Positions 13,208 to 26,200 of a DNA stretch of 64,000 nucleotides are shown one piece after another. This DNA is from Diphasiastrum complanatum. Taxonomy: Eukaryota; Streptophyta; Lycopodiopsida; Lycopodiales; Lycopodiaceae. The translations under genes were made by a program, and so were the position numbers. Numbering within the stretch: the stretch's first letter is position 1; every line of letters starts with the position of its first letter. The DNA lies in assembly GCA_029204225.1 (NCBI GenBank), contig MU831564.1, forward strand, positions 62,001-126,000, in the 5' to 3' direction. A model generated the notes under the pieces. The model had not been told where the DNA came from. It searched no databases and saw only the letters and a program-made list of their open reading frames with translations.

Positions 13208-13369
13208 ATGGGGGATAAGAAGATTTACCCAGACGAAGCTAATGCATACAAGCTACTGGAGGAAGTTGGGGAAGGCTCTCATGGAAGCGTTTATCGGGCT
13301 ATATGCTTACCATTGAATGAAGTAGTGGCGATCAAGATTTTGGATCTGGACAAAAGTCGCCGTAGCTGG
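13208..13369 (+). CDS. Kinase exon 1: start and N-lobe
   Basis: 54 codons starting [20 protein letters not shown]. It includes the ATP-binding loop ([10 protein letters not shown], residues 21-30) and the ATP-anchoring Lys (AIK, 41-43). The ATG is chosen because the kinase family starts only a few residues before the YPD/Y.LLEEVG segment and no earlier in-frame ATG is supported. The donor is GTATGT after TGG, phase 0. Confidence 0.87.
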
Positions 13370-16300
13370 GTATGTGTCCGTTTTAACTCTTCCAAGGTTC
13401 AGTTTAAATCCTGTCAATCAATGCGTTTGATTATTGCTTATATTTTGAAGTGACATTTTCTTCTCTTTTGAAGCAGATATTTTGCCTTGTCTCCTGAAGT
13501 GTTGACATTTTGCCAAGATACACGTAGATGTCCAAATGGGCATTCATTTTCATCTTGAGAGTGAAGAACTCTTACCACGTGGTTAGCCAAAGACGATATA
13601 TTAGTCTTAAGATGTAGTATGCGAGGGTTGAAAATAAGATGCAGTGATATGGGACGTCATAGCCTATTGGAGAACAGAGCATACTTGATGGTGTTCCTAC
13701 ATATTTTAAGGTTTAGATGACAGATAAGACATTTTAAGGTTTAGATGACAGATATGACATATTTTAAGGTTACAGCTGGTTGTCGGTCTAGATCAGTCTA
13801 GAGTTCAGATGACAGATAAGACATTTTTTCTGTTTTAGCATACCTTTCTACCCTTTATTGGAAATCTAGCTACTTAGATTGTAGAACGATTAATGCATTC
13901 CCTTGTTTCTGCAATGAACATGGAATGCATTTTGTGTGATATATGCATCTGCAGTGACCATGTGCATCTGATGGTATGGGAAGACCTATCTATATTTGTG
14001 CCCCTTGAAATTAGGCAGGATCATGACGTTGACAAACTTTCTCATTTGTTCTATGACATTTTTCTCCTGTAATTATGTAGAAGAAATTCTTTACTTACCT
14101 CTAATGGGCATAAGGAGTTGAGCTGAAATGGACAACAGTCAACGTGATCAAACAACCATTGTGGAGCAGCACTGTTATGAGACTCTTTTTAAATATCAGT
14201 GTCTCAAGGTTCATGTATTATCTTTCTGGCTTTACAACCGGAAGTAGCCAGTAGTGTTCTTCTCTCTGTCATTTGCTTGTCTACAAATAGTCAGTAAGAC
14301 ATCTATGATCTGGGGTCTCTGAGATCAGAGACAAGGGAAGCTTATATTGTATCCCACAGACAAATTGGCTTAAACCGGGGTGCAGGAGAATGTTGTCTGA
14401 ATGTGGTTCATGGCTGGACTGCCGAAAGGAATCATGATACAGGTGAAGCAAGGGGCCTATACCACCTTTCATCTGCTAATGGCCAGTCACAGGTCCTTCA
14501 TCATGTTCTGGAGGAATTTTTGCAGCACTTTGTTTCTCCTGTTGGACAAAGATTGGGGCTAGCATTGTGTCTTGCAGAGTACATCTATAATAGCTCCATT
14601 GGTTCTAGTATAGATGTTTTCCCTTTCCTGCTTGCTCATGGGAACTCGCCAGCTTTGCTAAGCATTACTTTGCCTCAAAATGATGCATGTCTGAAATAGT
14701 GAACTCCTGCAACCTTGCCAAAGAGATCTCGAAGATCGAAGGAATCCCGAAGGACGAAGAGATCTCGAAAGTCGAAGAAAACCCGAAGGTCGAACACGAA
14801 GCGAAGGTCGAAGACAAAGCGAAGGACGAAGGCGAAGTGTTCGACGTTCGTCCCTGCAATGAAATGCCCGAAGACCACGAAGTGCTAAGGATGAACCTTT
14901 GGCCGAAACCGAAGATAAACAAGTCAAGCTTACAGTTGGCAGCTCGACGAGCATGAAGTCTTGTACTATCACGCTCAGCCGCCATAGGTGACGTTGACAT
15001 GGGGTAGCTAACTAATTGATTAGCGTAAAACCTGTCTTGTAATTCACAGTTAAACTATTCGAGAAGAGCTGAATGGATCAGAAAGGATGAGCGCGCAATG
15101 GCAATCATCGTTTCATCCATAAACGATGAAATACTCATGCAGATTGAAGACTGTGCGAGCAGCCATGAAGCATGGGAAAGACTGAAACAGAAGTACGAAG
15201 TGAGGACTGCAGCTTCGGTGATGCACCTACACAATCAGTTGCAAGGTATGTGATGGGATGGCAACCAGTTGGATCAGCATGTCGAGAAGTTCAGAACGAT
15301 CTTCGCTCAACTTGCTGCATCTGGACAGGAGCACCAGGTCCCAGCACCACAGTAGCTGATGTACTTCATGAAAATACCTACGTCCTATCAGCCGCTGAGA
15401 ATGCTCATTCTGACCTTACCAGAAATGACGTTCGAGCGAACTATCAGTCTTGTCGCTGATGAGAGACTGATGACAGACGAAGGAGAAGGAAGCAGTGACC
15501 AGGAGAAGGCTCTTTTCACTAAAGGAAAAAGAAAAGCAAGAACAAACTTAGATTCGACAAGGCTCATTTGAAGTCTTCGAGCAGAGGCAATGACAACCAA
15601 CAAACTTCTTCCTGTGATCACTGTCACAAGCCGGGACACAACCAATAGATGTTGGTTCAACCCGACAATACCTTGCATGCACTGTAAGAAGAAGGGACAT
15701 TCTGCATATGAGTGCAAATTCAACCCAAAAGGAAAAACAAGGCTGAAAAGGCCAATGTTGCAGAGTCGTCGAAGGATGTAGACAAGAGCGACGAAGCCTT
15801 CACAATATTCGATGAGGCTTCAACAAGCTATGTTAAGCAAGACTACGACGTAGTCATCGACTCAAGAGCAAGTTCACACATTACCTGCAACAAGAAAGTC
15901 TTGATCAACTATAGAGAACTCGAAAACAACAGAGCAGTGATTCTAGGCGACGGGAGCCAACACAATGTCAAGGGCATCAGGACTCTACAGCTATGAACAC
16001 TGTCGGGACAGGCAGAGCTGCCAGGAGCACTCACTAAGAAGAGACCTCCTATCTGTATCAAAGATGGCGGATCTTGGAATTCGAGTTCTGTTCGATGGCA
16101 ATACATGCCGAATGATCGAGGTGCTGCTGATTATTGGGTCCAGAAAAGGTAACCTGTACCAAACAAAGATCATCCACAGTTCTGATAGCATACTAAGTGC
16201 ATCAGAAAATGAAGATCAACTCTGGCACAGAAGAATGTACCATCTGAACATGAGAACACGACATGAGCAGAAAAGAAATTGTCATAGGTCTGAAGATATC

Positions 16301-19300
16301 CAGACCCGACACCGACTTCTATGAAGCCTGCCAAAAGGGCAAACAACATCAAAGTCCATTTGTGCATGAAGGGAAAAGAGCCAAGGAAGTTCTTGAGCTC
16401 GTCCACTCAGATGTCTAGGACCGATGAAAGTCGATTCGCTCTCAGGATCGAGGTACTTCTTAACATTCATTGATGACTACAGCCGGATGACAACAATCTA
16501 TTATTTAAAGAAAAAATCCGATGTGTTTGACTCTTTCAAGAAGTTTGTGGCATTCGTTGAGAGACACACCTCGAAGAAGGTACAGACCATCAGGTCTGAC
16601 AATGGAGGTGAGTACAAGAGCAAGGAGTTCTAAAACTTCTGCTAGGAACAAGGAATAGAGCATCAGTTCACTCCTCCATACACACCAGAATATAATGGTG
16701 TTGCAGAAAAAAGAAACAAGACGCTAGTCGAAGGAGCCAACTGCATGATGGCACAGGCTCAATTGTCAAGCCAATTTTGGGCTGAGGCAATAGCTGCAGT
16801 AGTACACCTGTAGAACAGATCAACAACGAAAGCAAGACACCGTATGAGATGTGGATAGGCTAATGAATGATGTTTTGTCAAAGGCCATGACTTATGTTTA
16901 TGTCATACCATAGGCTCACATGATGAAGTTCAATTCTAATGGGAATATGCTAAAGTGGATCAGAACCTTTTAAACTGGATGATGCTACCCGTATTTGACT
17001 CAAACTTGGTCCAGATGATATGGTAACCATTTTATTCTACACAGTAAGAGAGCTTCTCTTCGTAAAGTCTGCAATGGATAATGCACTGCGCAATAGTGAG
17101 TAATTTCTTGCGTTTTGAGTTAAAATTTGTGATGACCTGTATCAATAATGGTGGGTACAAATAGGACTGTGTGAGAAAGCTCTCACAATTTTTCTCTGTG
17201 ATGGAAGGACACCTTTGAACTTTTTGTCTTGATGGTTGCTGTGATGAACTACAGTAGTTGACACATATGGCTACAAGCATAATCACATGCGCAGCCATAA
17301 CTTGGTTCATTTGGCTGAAATAATAACTTACCCAAGTACACACTTTTATGATGTACCAGTGAATTTTGGACAAATGTTGTCAATATAAATGTTACCTTGA
17401 AAAAGAAGAAGGTGAAGTGTAGTATCAAGTGCATAGGCCATACTACTACCTTCTGTTTTACCTCTAGAAGAGTATTTGTCCCTCATTTGAATTTTGAAGA
17501 AGTGGGGTCATTATGTTCAATCTTTAGACTTATCTAAGACAGCATGCTAACATCTTCTACTTGAACTGATTCTACTTTTCAGAATCATTGACAATTTAAG
17601 ATCAAGGTATATGCAGATCATTCTAGTCAACAAAGATGATGCCTGCATTTGTCATCCTAACAAATATATTCTGAGATATCTTTACGTCAATGTGCTCATT
17701 AAGAAGCTTACATGGCATGATGCAGGATGAGATAAGTCTTAAGGCAGAAACATGGAGGCAGATGAACCACCCAAATGTTGTGAAATTGTATAGTTGTTTT
17801 CTAAGTGATCGTGCGCTAGGGGTTGTCATGCCCTTCATGGCTGGAGGCTCATGTCTTCATATCATGAAAGCTCATTTCCCTGATGGTTTTGAGGAGCCTG
17901 TTATTGCAACCATTTTGAAAGAAACCTTGAAAGCTCTTGAATACCTTCATCGCCAACGTCAATTCCATAGAGATGTCAAGGTATCTATAGAACTGCGTAC
18001 TTCTCTAGGGGAATCGTTTGCAGCATTTCCATCTCATCAGTTCATAGATGTGGAATGTTATATAATGCTATATTCTCTAGCTTAGAAGTTACATAACCCC
18101 AAACAACATTTATGTACCTGCTGATGCTGATAAATGCAGGCAGGAAACATATTGGTTGATGCTGATGGCAGGGTGAGACTAGGGGGCGTTTATGGAACTT
18201 ATGGTGGAACACAGTCAACAAAATTCTATCAAGGAACACCATGCTGGTTACCTTTAGTATTCCTACATAAACTCAATTTGTTTTGGTTTTTGCATAGTCT
18301 AAGAATGAACTCAACAGAGTGGTATTTTCTACATCAAAATATATCAATCAAGAGACTAATTTCTGCATTTAGTTGTGGTTTGATTTGAGGATAGCTGACT
18401 TTTGATAAATGTAAGCTGCTGAATTATGATGAACAGAACTTTGATCACATAAGCCAATATGTAGTGCACAACATTCACCAACGCTTTTTGTTTGTGAGAC
18501 ATTCTATTTTCTGAATCAACATATATGCGTTTTACTCCTTTCTGCCTTCGTTGCTGAATGATTCTACAGGATGGCACCCGAGGTCATGCAGAATGTTCAT
18601 GATTATGATTTCAAGTATGTTCTTGACAGTGGCCTCTTCCCTGTAGGATGGTATATTCTTGCTGGGCTTGTTAACGTTTGTGGGAGTTTTTGTGCACAAT
18701 CTAGCTTCCATTTATTTAATAGTATTGACTCTGGAATTGTTTCCTTTGTGCTTGCACAAATCTTCCTTTCACATTCCAGATAGTTGATTCTTTGAGGGCA
18801 TCTAAATACTTGGAAAGAAAATGGCGCCCTTGTGCTACTTTATTTTTTCTCATTTTTGCATGAATGCTCATGCGAAATTAGCTAGTTGAAGATATGATAC
18901 TGTTGGTTGTGAACAGAGCTGATATTTGGTCTTTTGGGATAACTGCATTGGAACTAGCCCATGGTCATGCACCATTTTCACAATATCCTCCTCTGAAGGT
19001 ATTTTTGCCACCTATTACATCATATTCATGATGAATAGCCACTAATGTTTAGTGAAATTTCTGGGGGACACGTGAGACACTGAGCTCATGAACAATCACT
19101 TCGAGAAACTTGAATGAAGCATAAGATCAACTGTAGATTGTCTATTCTCTCTTTTCTAGCTAGTAACTAAAAGTACAATTGTTAGCACACATTTTTGGGC
19201 TTGGAAACAAGTAGGGGAATGTTCTCAATCATGCCTTTGTAACGTGCAATTTTTTTGGTTGATAGGTGCTATTGAAAACTTTGCAGAATGTTCCATCTTG

Positions 19301-22300
19301 CCCTAATGGTGAACAAGATAAACATTTTTCCAAGGTACTTCGAGTCTCTCTCAGGGAAAGCTTGGCATGTTTTGCCATATTGTGAATATTGAGATTTTGA
19401 TGTTTTTGGACTCATTCTCTCTCTACCCGAGTTTTCCATCATTGATTTTCTCTCTACCCGAGAGCAGGCTGTTTTTCCCATACTGAGCACTTAGAATTAT
19501 TTCTGACATTCAATTCTCATAGTGAAAAGTTAGATTTTTTCATCTGATGTATGCCATTGTGCTCTTGTCATAGGTTTTTCAAGTATACTGTTCTCTGATC
19601 AATCTTGTGCAATCACAACATCTCAGTAAGATCCTGTAGGGTGTGTGGTGAAGTTCACACGTGCTAAAAACTTCACATGGTATCAGAGCTTCATGCTTTG
19701 AAGAGGTGAGGGTGTATATATCAGATCTTTAGTGCTTTTGCTTGCAAGAACTCGGATTTAAGAGAGGGATTCAAACTCGCTAAGAGACAAGCTATCTATG
19801 GATCATAAGTGGATCAAAACGAGCCTGATCTGCTCCAGCAGAGCCCTGTATGGACAGAGAGCTCACACGTGTAAAATCAACCCTCATTAAATGAGTGCTA
19901 CTTCTCTAGATTTGATCCAAAGATCAGAAGTTTAACTTGGATGATGCACAGATCAAGGAGTCTCATGCAAGATCAATCATCAATCTTGATGTTGCTCAAG
20001 AGGTGGTGAGGCCGAGGCTTGAGGAGGAGCAAATTCAAGCTACCACACCAAGAAGATCTACACGAGCAAGATCTGAGCCAAGGAGGCTCACATATGATGA
20101 AGAAGGAAGGCAAGTGGAAGGTGAAACTTCCTATCATGCTCTCTTCATATCAGATGAAGAGCCTAAAGATGTCCAAGAAGCCCTTCAATCCAAGATGTGG
20201 GTCCTTGAAATAGATTTGTGGAAAGGTCATGCATTTAGAAGCCAAAGTAGATATGCACTTTCCATGCTCAAAAAATTCCAGATGGAAAATTGTAAAGGCA
20301 TAGATACACCTATGGAGCACACTATAAAAGTTCCTATGAAAGATGATGGAAAATCGTTTGAGGACATCACTCTTTATAGGAGTCTTATTGGCTCACTTAT
20401 TTGGTTAATAGTGACTAGGCCTAATCTAAGCTTTTGTGTTCATAAGCTAAGTCAACACATGCAGGATCCAAAGTTATATCACTGGAAGTTGGCTAAAAGA
20501 ATCTTGAGGTATATATTTTCTACCTTAGATTATGGATTATTCTACAAGGGAGAAGATCTGACTTTGATTGCTTTTTCAGATTCAGATTTTGCAGGAGACA
20601 GGTTGGATAGAAAATCCACCAGTGCTTACACTATATTTCTTGAAGGGAACTTGGTTTCTTGGCTATCAAAGAAGCATGCAACTATTTCCTTATCATCCTA
20701 TGAAGCTGAGTACAAATACAACCACAACAAAGGAGGTTTTATGGATCAACAGGCTACTTTTGGAGCTAAAGTGTTATGCAGATGAAGATCTTCCAATTAT
20801 CAAGAATGACAACATTTCTACTCAAGCTCTTGCAAATAAACACATTGAAGTAGCTCATCATTTTGTAAGAGAAAAAGTCATTGGGAGAGAGATCTCACTG
20901 GAGCATGTTGATTCTACAAATTGTGTTCCAGATCTTCTCACCAAGCCACTACTCAAAAATGTCTTTATCAAGATGAGGTCTAACCTTGGCCTAATTTCGA
21001 AATCTATGTTGATAGAAACATAAATTTTATGGAGGAGTGTGAAGATTATTAAAATAATATCTTTCTATCTCGAGTTTGGGGCCATGTCCATGGTTATTTC
21101 CACTAAATTTCATGCTGTACATAAAAGGTATGTGAATTGAGCACATAACCTTCTAGTATAGGTCGGATTTGAGTTAGGTAGATTCAATTTTGATGACATG
21201 CAGAAGTTTAGATAGCATGCATTGTCATATTGCATGCATGCAAGCCACATGCAATCAGTGCATGCAACATGCAAAGTGGTTTCTGTGATCTACACATGTC
21301 TAGGCAGTTTTATGAGTTGACATGCAGTACATGCAACATCCATGCATGCAGTTACACATGTGGATCTCTGGCAGGTGAATTAGTTCAGTTAAGCGGACTT
21401 TCTATGCAACTCCACTGTAGGAATTTGAGTCTCTCTCATGTAGGGAAAGCTTGGCATGTTTTGCCATATTGTGAATCATGAGATTTTGGTGTTTTTGGAC
21501 TCATTCTCTCTCTACCCGAGTTTTCCATCATTGATTTTCTCTCTCTACTCGAGAGTAGGCTGTTTTTCCCATACTGAGCACTTAGAATTATTTTTGACAT
21601 TCAATTCTCATAGTGAGAAGTTAGATTTTTTCATCTGCTGTATGCCATTGTGCTCTTGTCATAGATTTTTCAAGTATACTGTTCTCTGATCAATCTTGTG
21701 CAATCACAACATCTCAGTAAGATTCTGTAGGGTGTGTGGTGAAGTTCACACGTGCTAAAAACTTCACACATGGCATAATATATGGGTGAATAATCACGTC
21801 TTGGTCCAGATTTCCAATTTCTAGAGGATCTGAAGGTGCCTGTTTGGAACTAGCTTGGTGGATGGTTGGCTAGATGCTAGATATATTTATTAGTGTCACT
21901 TGGCACATATCTCAGGATTGACCCATACTTAATGCTTGTCAGCTATGTAAGGCCTCAAATCTAGAAGGCCCAATCCATGGGGTAGAAAAACATAAGAGCA
22001 TCAGGTGTCGGATCTAAGATGTGGCTCATGTCCCACATGTATGTGATGAGAATCTTGGTACTTTGTACTCTCTCAATAAAGTGTTGTTGTGCTGTGCATG
22101 TGCCAATTATGGTTTCTTGCTATGCTCTTTTCATGTGCGATGCTAGTTTAAGTTAAATCCTTGTGAATTTAGAGATCTACTTGTGTGGGGTAGAAGGCAA
22201 ACTCTAGTTGGTGTGCCCAAGTTCCATCATGACTATAAATGTGTGTGTGTGTGTGTGTGTGAGCATGCACAAGCTTGGGATAGATACGTTACTAAATAGA

Positions 22301-22956
22301 TACTATTTAGTCCCTTCTTGTGCCAAAAAATCGCTTGAGTGGAAGTAGCATAACTTGCACCGACAACATAAGAAAAATTTTGCTGATTGCAAAAATCAAA
22401 AAATTCAATAATAAAATTGTGTAATACCTTGTGTATGAATGTATGTACAAAATTGGAATATAGCATAAGATATCTATAAAATCAAGGGGGATATGACTAA
22501 TGTGTACTCAAATTCAGACTATATACATGCTTTTGAAAATATAGATCCTATGCGCTCTCAAAGAGCATGGTACAAGTGAACAATGGTAGATCCTGATGGT
22601 GATTAATGTAGTCTATTATTTGGGAGGCCATCTATATTGGGATATAGCCCAAGCTATCTATAATAACCAAGGCTGTTATGTCTAATGTGCACTCACATTA
22701 GAGTGTATGCATACACTTTAACATAGATTATATGAGGTCTCAAAGACTAGGGTAAAATTGTGTGATTATTGGTCTTGATGGTGATTAGGATAGTCTATTG
22801 TCTGGGAGGCCATCAACACATATGCTAGCTGTGTACTTGTGCCTCATGTTGGAACTACATTGGTCCTATGGATAGTCTATAGTCTGGGAGGCCATCAACA
22901 CATATGCTAGCTGTGTACTTGTGCCTCATGTTGGAGCTACTCACAATGTCCTGCAG

Positions 22957-22999
<43 letters not shown>

Positions 23000-23250
23000 C
23001 AAAAAAGCTTTATTAATGTCTTTTTAATGCCAGAAGGCATATAAGACCAAATAAGTGCATCTCAAGTGTGATAAAAGGAGCATATAAGTGTCTCCAGTAA
23101 AACAAACATCTACTAGAAAAGAAAGTAGTAGATAGATCTTTACTCTACTCTCATAATAAGTATCAGAGGTGATACAATAACTGCAAATGCCCATGCTGAG
23201 AAGAAGTATGTAGATCTGCAATACGCTCTCAACTAAGATGGCTGAAAACA

Positions 23251-23298
<48 letters not shown>

Positions 23299-26200
23299 GA
23301 GAGCTTGTTAGTTGAAACTGAACACATGTTATGATCTCTTGCAGTCCTTTAAAGAAATGGTTGCAATGTGTCTAGTCAAAGATCCCATCAAAAGGCCAAC
23401 TGCAGAAAAACTTCTCAAACATACATTTTTTAAAAGTGCAAGATCCAGTGACTACATCTTTCAGCATGTATTGGATGGTCTTCCACCTCTCTGGGAATGT
23501 ATGAAGGTCTCAAAGGTCTGCTCAGAAGTCCACTTATGCAATAAAGCATGTGAGAATCTCCTGTATGGATATCTGTTGAACTGGGTTACCGCAAGTCATC
23601 TTATTGTGTGGATGTTTTAAATCAAGCAGCTTACAGAAGCCGCTTTAGTAGCTGATAAGAGAACTCCTTTGGAGGAGCAGGAAGAAAGATCGCAGGTCTG
23701 AATCATCTATTCTTCCATAGTGTTAATGAACTTCTATTAGATGAGTAATATCTTCAATAATTTTGATGGCAAATAATGTTTTTCCTGAATGTAATGATGA
23801 TCGGAACCTTCAAGTGGATCTCAAGGTTTACATAACGAGCCTGTCTAACTAGCAATAGTTTTGTATTGACTTTACCTTGTCAATTAATGAGGTTACAAAT
23901 TTTCTTGTAAGAGTGAATTAATGTCCGTGTGAAGGCCTTGTGAACTCAGAGAAAAGCTGTGAATGTCGAGATGTCTTCACCATGCTTGACATTTGCAGCT
24001 GGGGTTGTTTGGCTGGATTTTACTCCATTTCAGTGAGCATGTCTTTGTAAACATGTTTTCTATCAATATTTCAAATTTGTTTGAGTCTTATTGTGATATT
24101 TTAACGTTCTTGTTGGGTTTCAAAAAGAATACTACCAACTTTGGAATCTAATTATTCTTGGTGTTTACTAGCTTGAGAACCGTGCATATTGAATGTGTAC
24201 AATGTGGAAACATTGGAATCTTTTGTTTAGATTTCGGTGGTTATTTAGTATGCAATAGTCACCTATCTTCTAGATTCAGCATCATTTATGTTGACTTTTT
24301 CCTTTAATGTGTTCCTAATAGTATCACAACATTGTCAAGTGGGTTTTGAGAGTTGAGACTTCTTAGGGGTTGTTTGGCCAAACCTTTGTGAGTGAACTTC
24401 ATAAAGTTGAAGATTGCACATCTTGTTTGTTATGCTGGGCATGAACTGACATGTGTAGTTGTTATGCCTCAATTTACAAACTTGGGTTGTCAAACAGAGG
24501 AAAGGATAGTAAGTCAGCTTTCTGTTTATAACTATATTCTTCAAAGATGAAAATTTTAGGGTTATTAGTAATATTAGGTAAAATTATTGCTCGTGTGCTT
24601 GTGTTTTTCTTAAGCATCTCATCATGTTACAACGTCCAATTCAGAACGAATACAAACGTGGTGTTAACAATTGGAGCTTTGACATTGAAGATCTCAAGAT
24701 GCAGTGTGCCCTGGTAAGAACTCTTGGTATATTGTCTTCCTTTTCCAGAAGTATTATATTGTATTTTGTCATAATATGACCTGCCAAGGACCAAAATCAT
24801 AAGATTCCTAAATAATAGCTTTACATAGAGTAGCAACAGATTAGGGATAAACCAGCTACAACATGGATGTATGAATGATTGTGTTTGGTGCTTAACTCAT
24901 CAAGAGCAATCTTTGTTTGTGTCAGAATTGCAGTCCTTTTGTTTATTTCTTCTGTCTCTCTGATTTGTGAACAGATTAAAGATGATGGATTCTTCGCTGA
25001 AAGAGGAGATAACTTGTCAAAGCAGTTATCAGTACTAGGTGTCAAAGATCTTGAATCTTCATCCAATTCTCTCCCAGACCTTGTGAATGTCTGTGTTCCT
25101 AATGGCCTGCGACTGTCAGCAAAGAAATCTGATGTTAGTATTAAACAGGCATTAAGATAATTCAGTTATGTTGGGCTATGAGATCAATGAATGTAAACAT
25201 CATGCTCTTTCAGGATATGTTTCTAGACATTGTATGAATATCACATATAGCTATATGTCATGGAGGAATGAGGGATTCTTGTGGCTTTCTGTTAAATGCA
25301 GGCTCAGCTGTTGGAAATTGCAAGGCCACATAACTTCTTAAATGGTGCAAAGTATGTAAAATCATTTAGTTAGCTTTACTTAATCCTTGAAGACTTATAA
25401 TTAACCTTTATTTGTGCCAACATATGCATCATAAATCAGTTGAAATATTTTTCAATGTTCTTGTGTTTTTATATAAATGTCCAATTCCATGGCTTGCGAT
25501 ATTAATAAGGTCTTTATTCTTGCATTTGTTTATATCCTCATTTCAACATCAGTGAAGTCTTGCTGTTGTTTTTCATACAGGTCACTAATTCCTTTGGGGA
25601 GAAAGGATCCTAAGCACATGTAAGTAATATAATATTAGGACTTCTTTGAACGGGCTGTAACATGCAAGTTAAGTCTCTGTTACTATATTATACAGTTTCT
25701 TAAGTAGAAACTTAGAAGAGATGCATATGATATTAGAAGAAACACTAAAGCATAAAGTGATTCTGGATGAAAACAGATTTTGTTGAGTTTTCTTAAGTCT
25801 CTGTTATGTAAACTGCGAATGTCTTGAATCTTGAAAGACGAGTGTGTTAAGATTCTATGGAAGTCTTTAGATCAATAGCATTAGCCTTGTAGAAGGGTAG
25901 AGCGCTATCAAGTCACAGGCCCACGATATTTTGATTCTGGTTCCAGTTAACAAACAAGTGCAATGGCAAGTTCTTCCAATATCATTGATCTTCCGGTTGC
26001 AAAAATGGAGAGTACAAGTGATCCTTGAAGGAGAGGGACTACGGGGCTTTGTTGCAGAGCAGCAAGTAATATTACAATGACATATCCATTCGAGCAGAAT
26101 GGGATTGTTCAAGGAAAAGATAGGGGGTACAAATGGACATGCTCAGATGAATGCTTAGTGATGGTCAAATAGAAAAAGAATTTAGGCCAAAAGCTCTAAA

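Larger units (their letters stand above)
19343..21768 (+). mobile_element. 5'-truncated, internally deleted copia element in kinase intron 6
   Basis: The partial left LTR (about 19343-19677) ends AACTTCACA and is followed at once by the primer-binding site TGGTATCAGAGC. The right LTR is full length (21038-21768, 731 bp) and preceded by the polypurine tract GGAGGAG. The interior is only about 1.36 kb: an untranslated leader, the post-integrase linker, a jump into the last part of reverse transcriptase, and RNase H. Gag, protease, integrase and the RT catalytic core are gone. About half of the left LTR is missing, so no target duplication can be checked. It lies in the same orientation as the kinase gene. 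Confidence 0.9.

Noticed and set aside
13208-13453. Exon 1 read through to a stop as an 81-codon protein
   Set aside because: Homology ends exactly at the GTATGT donor after codon 54; the remaining codons are intron.
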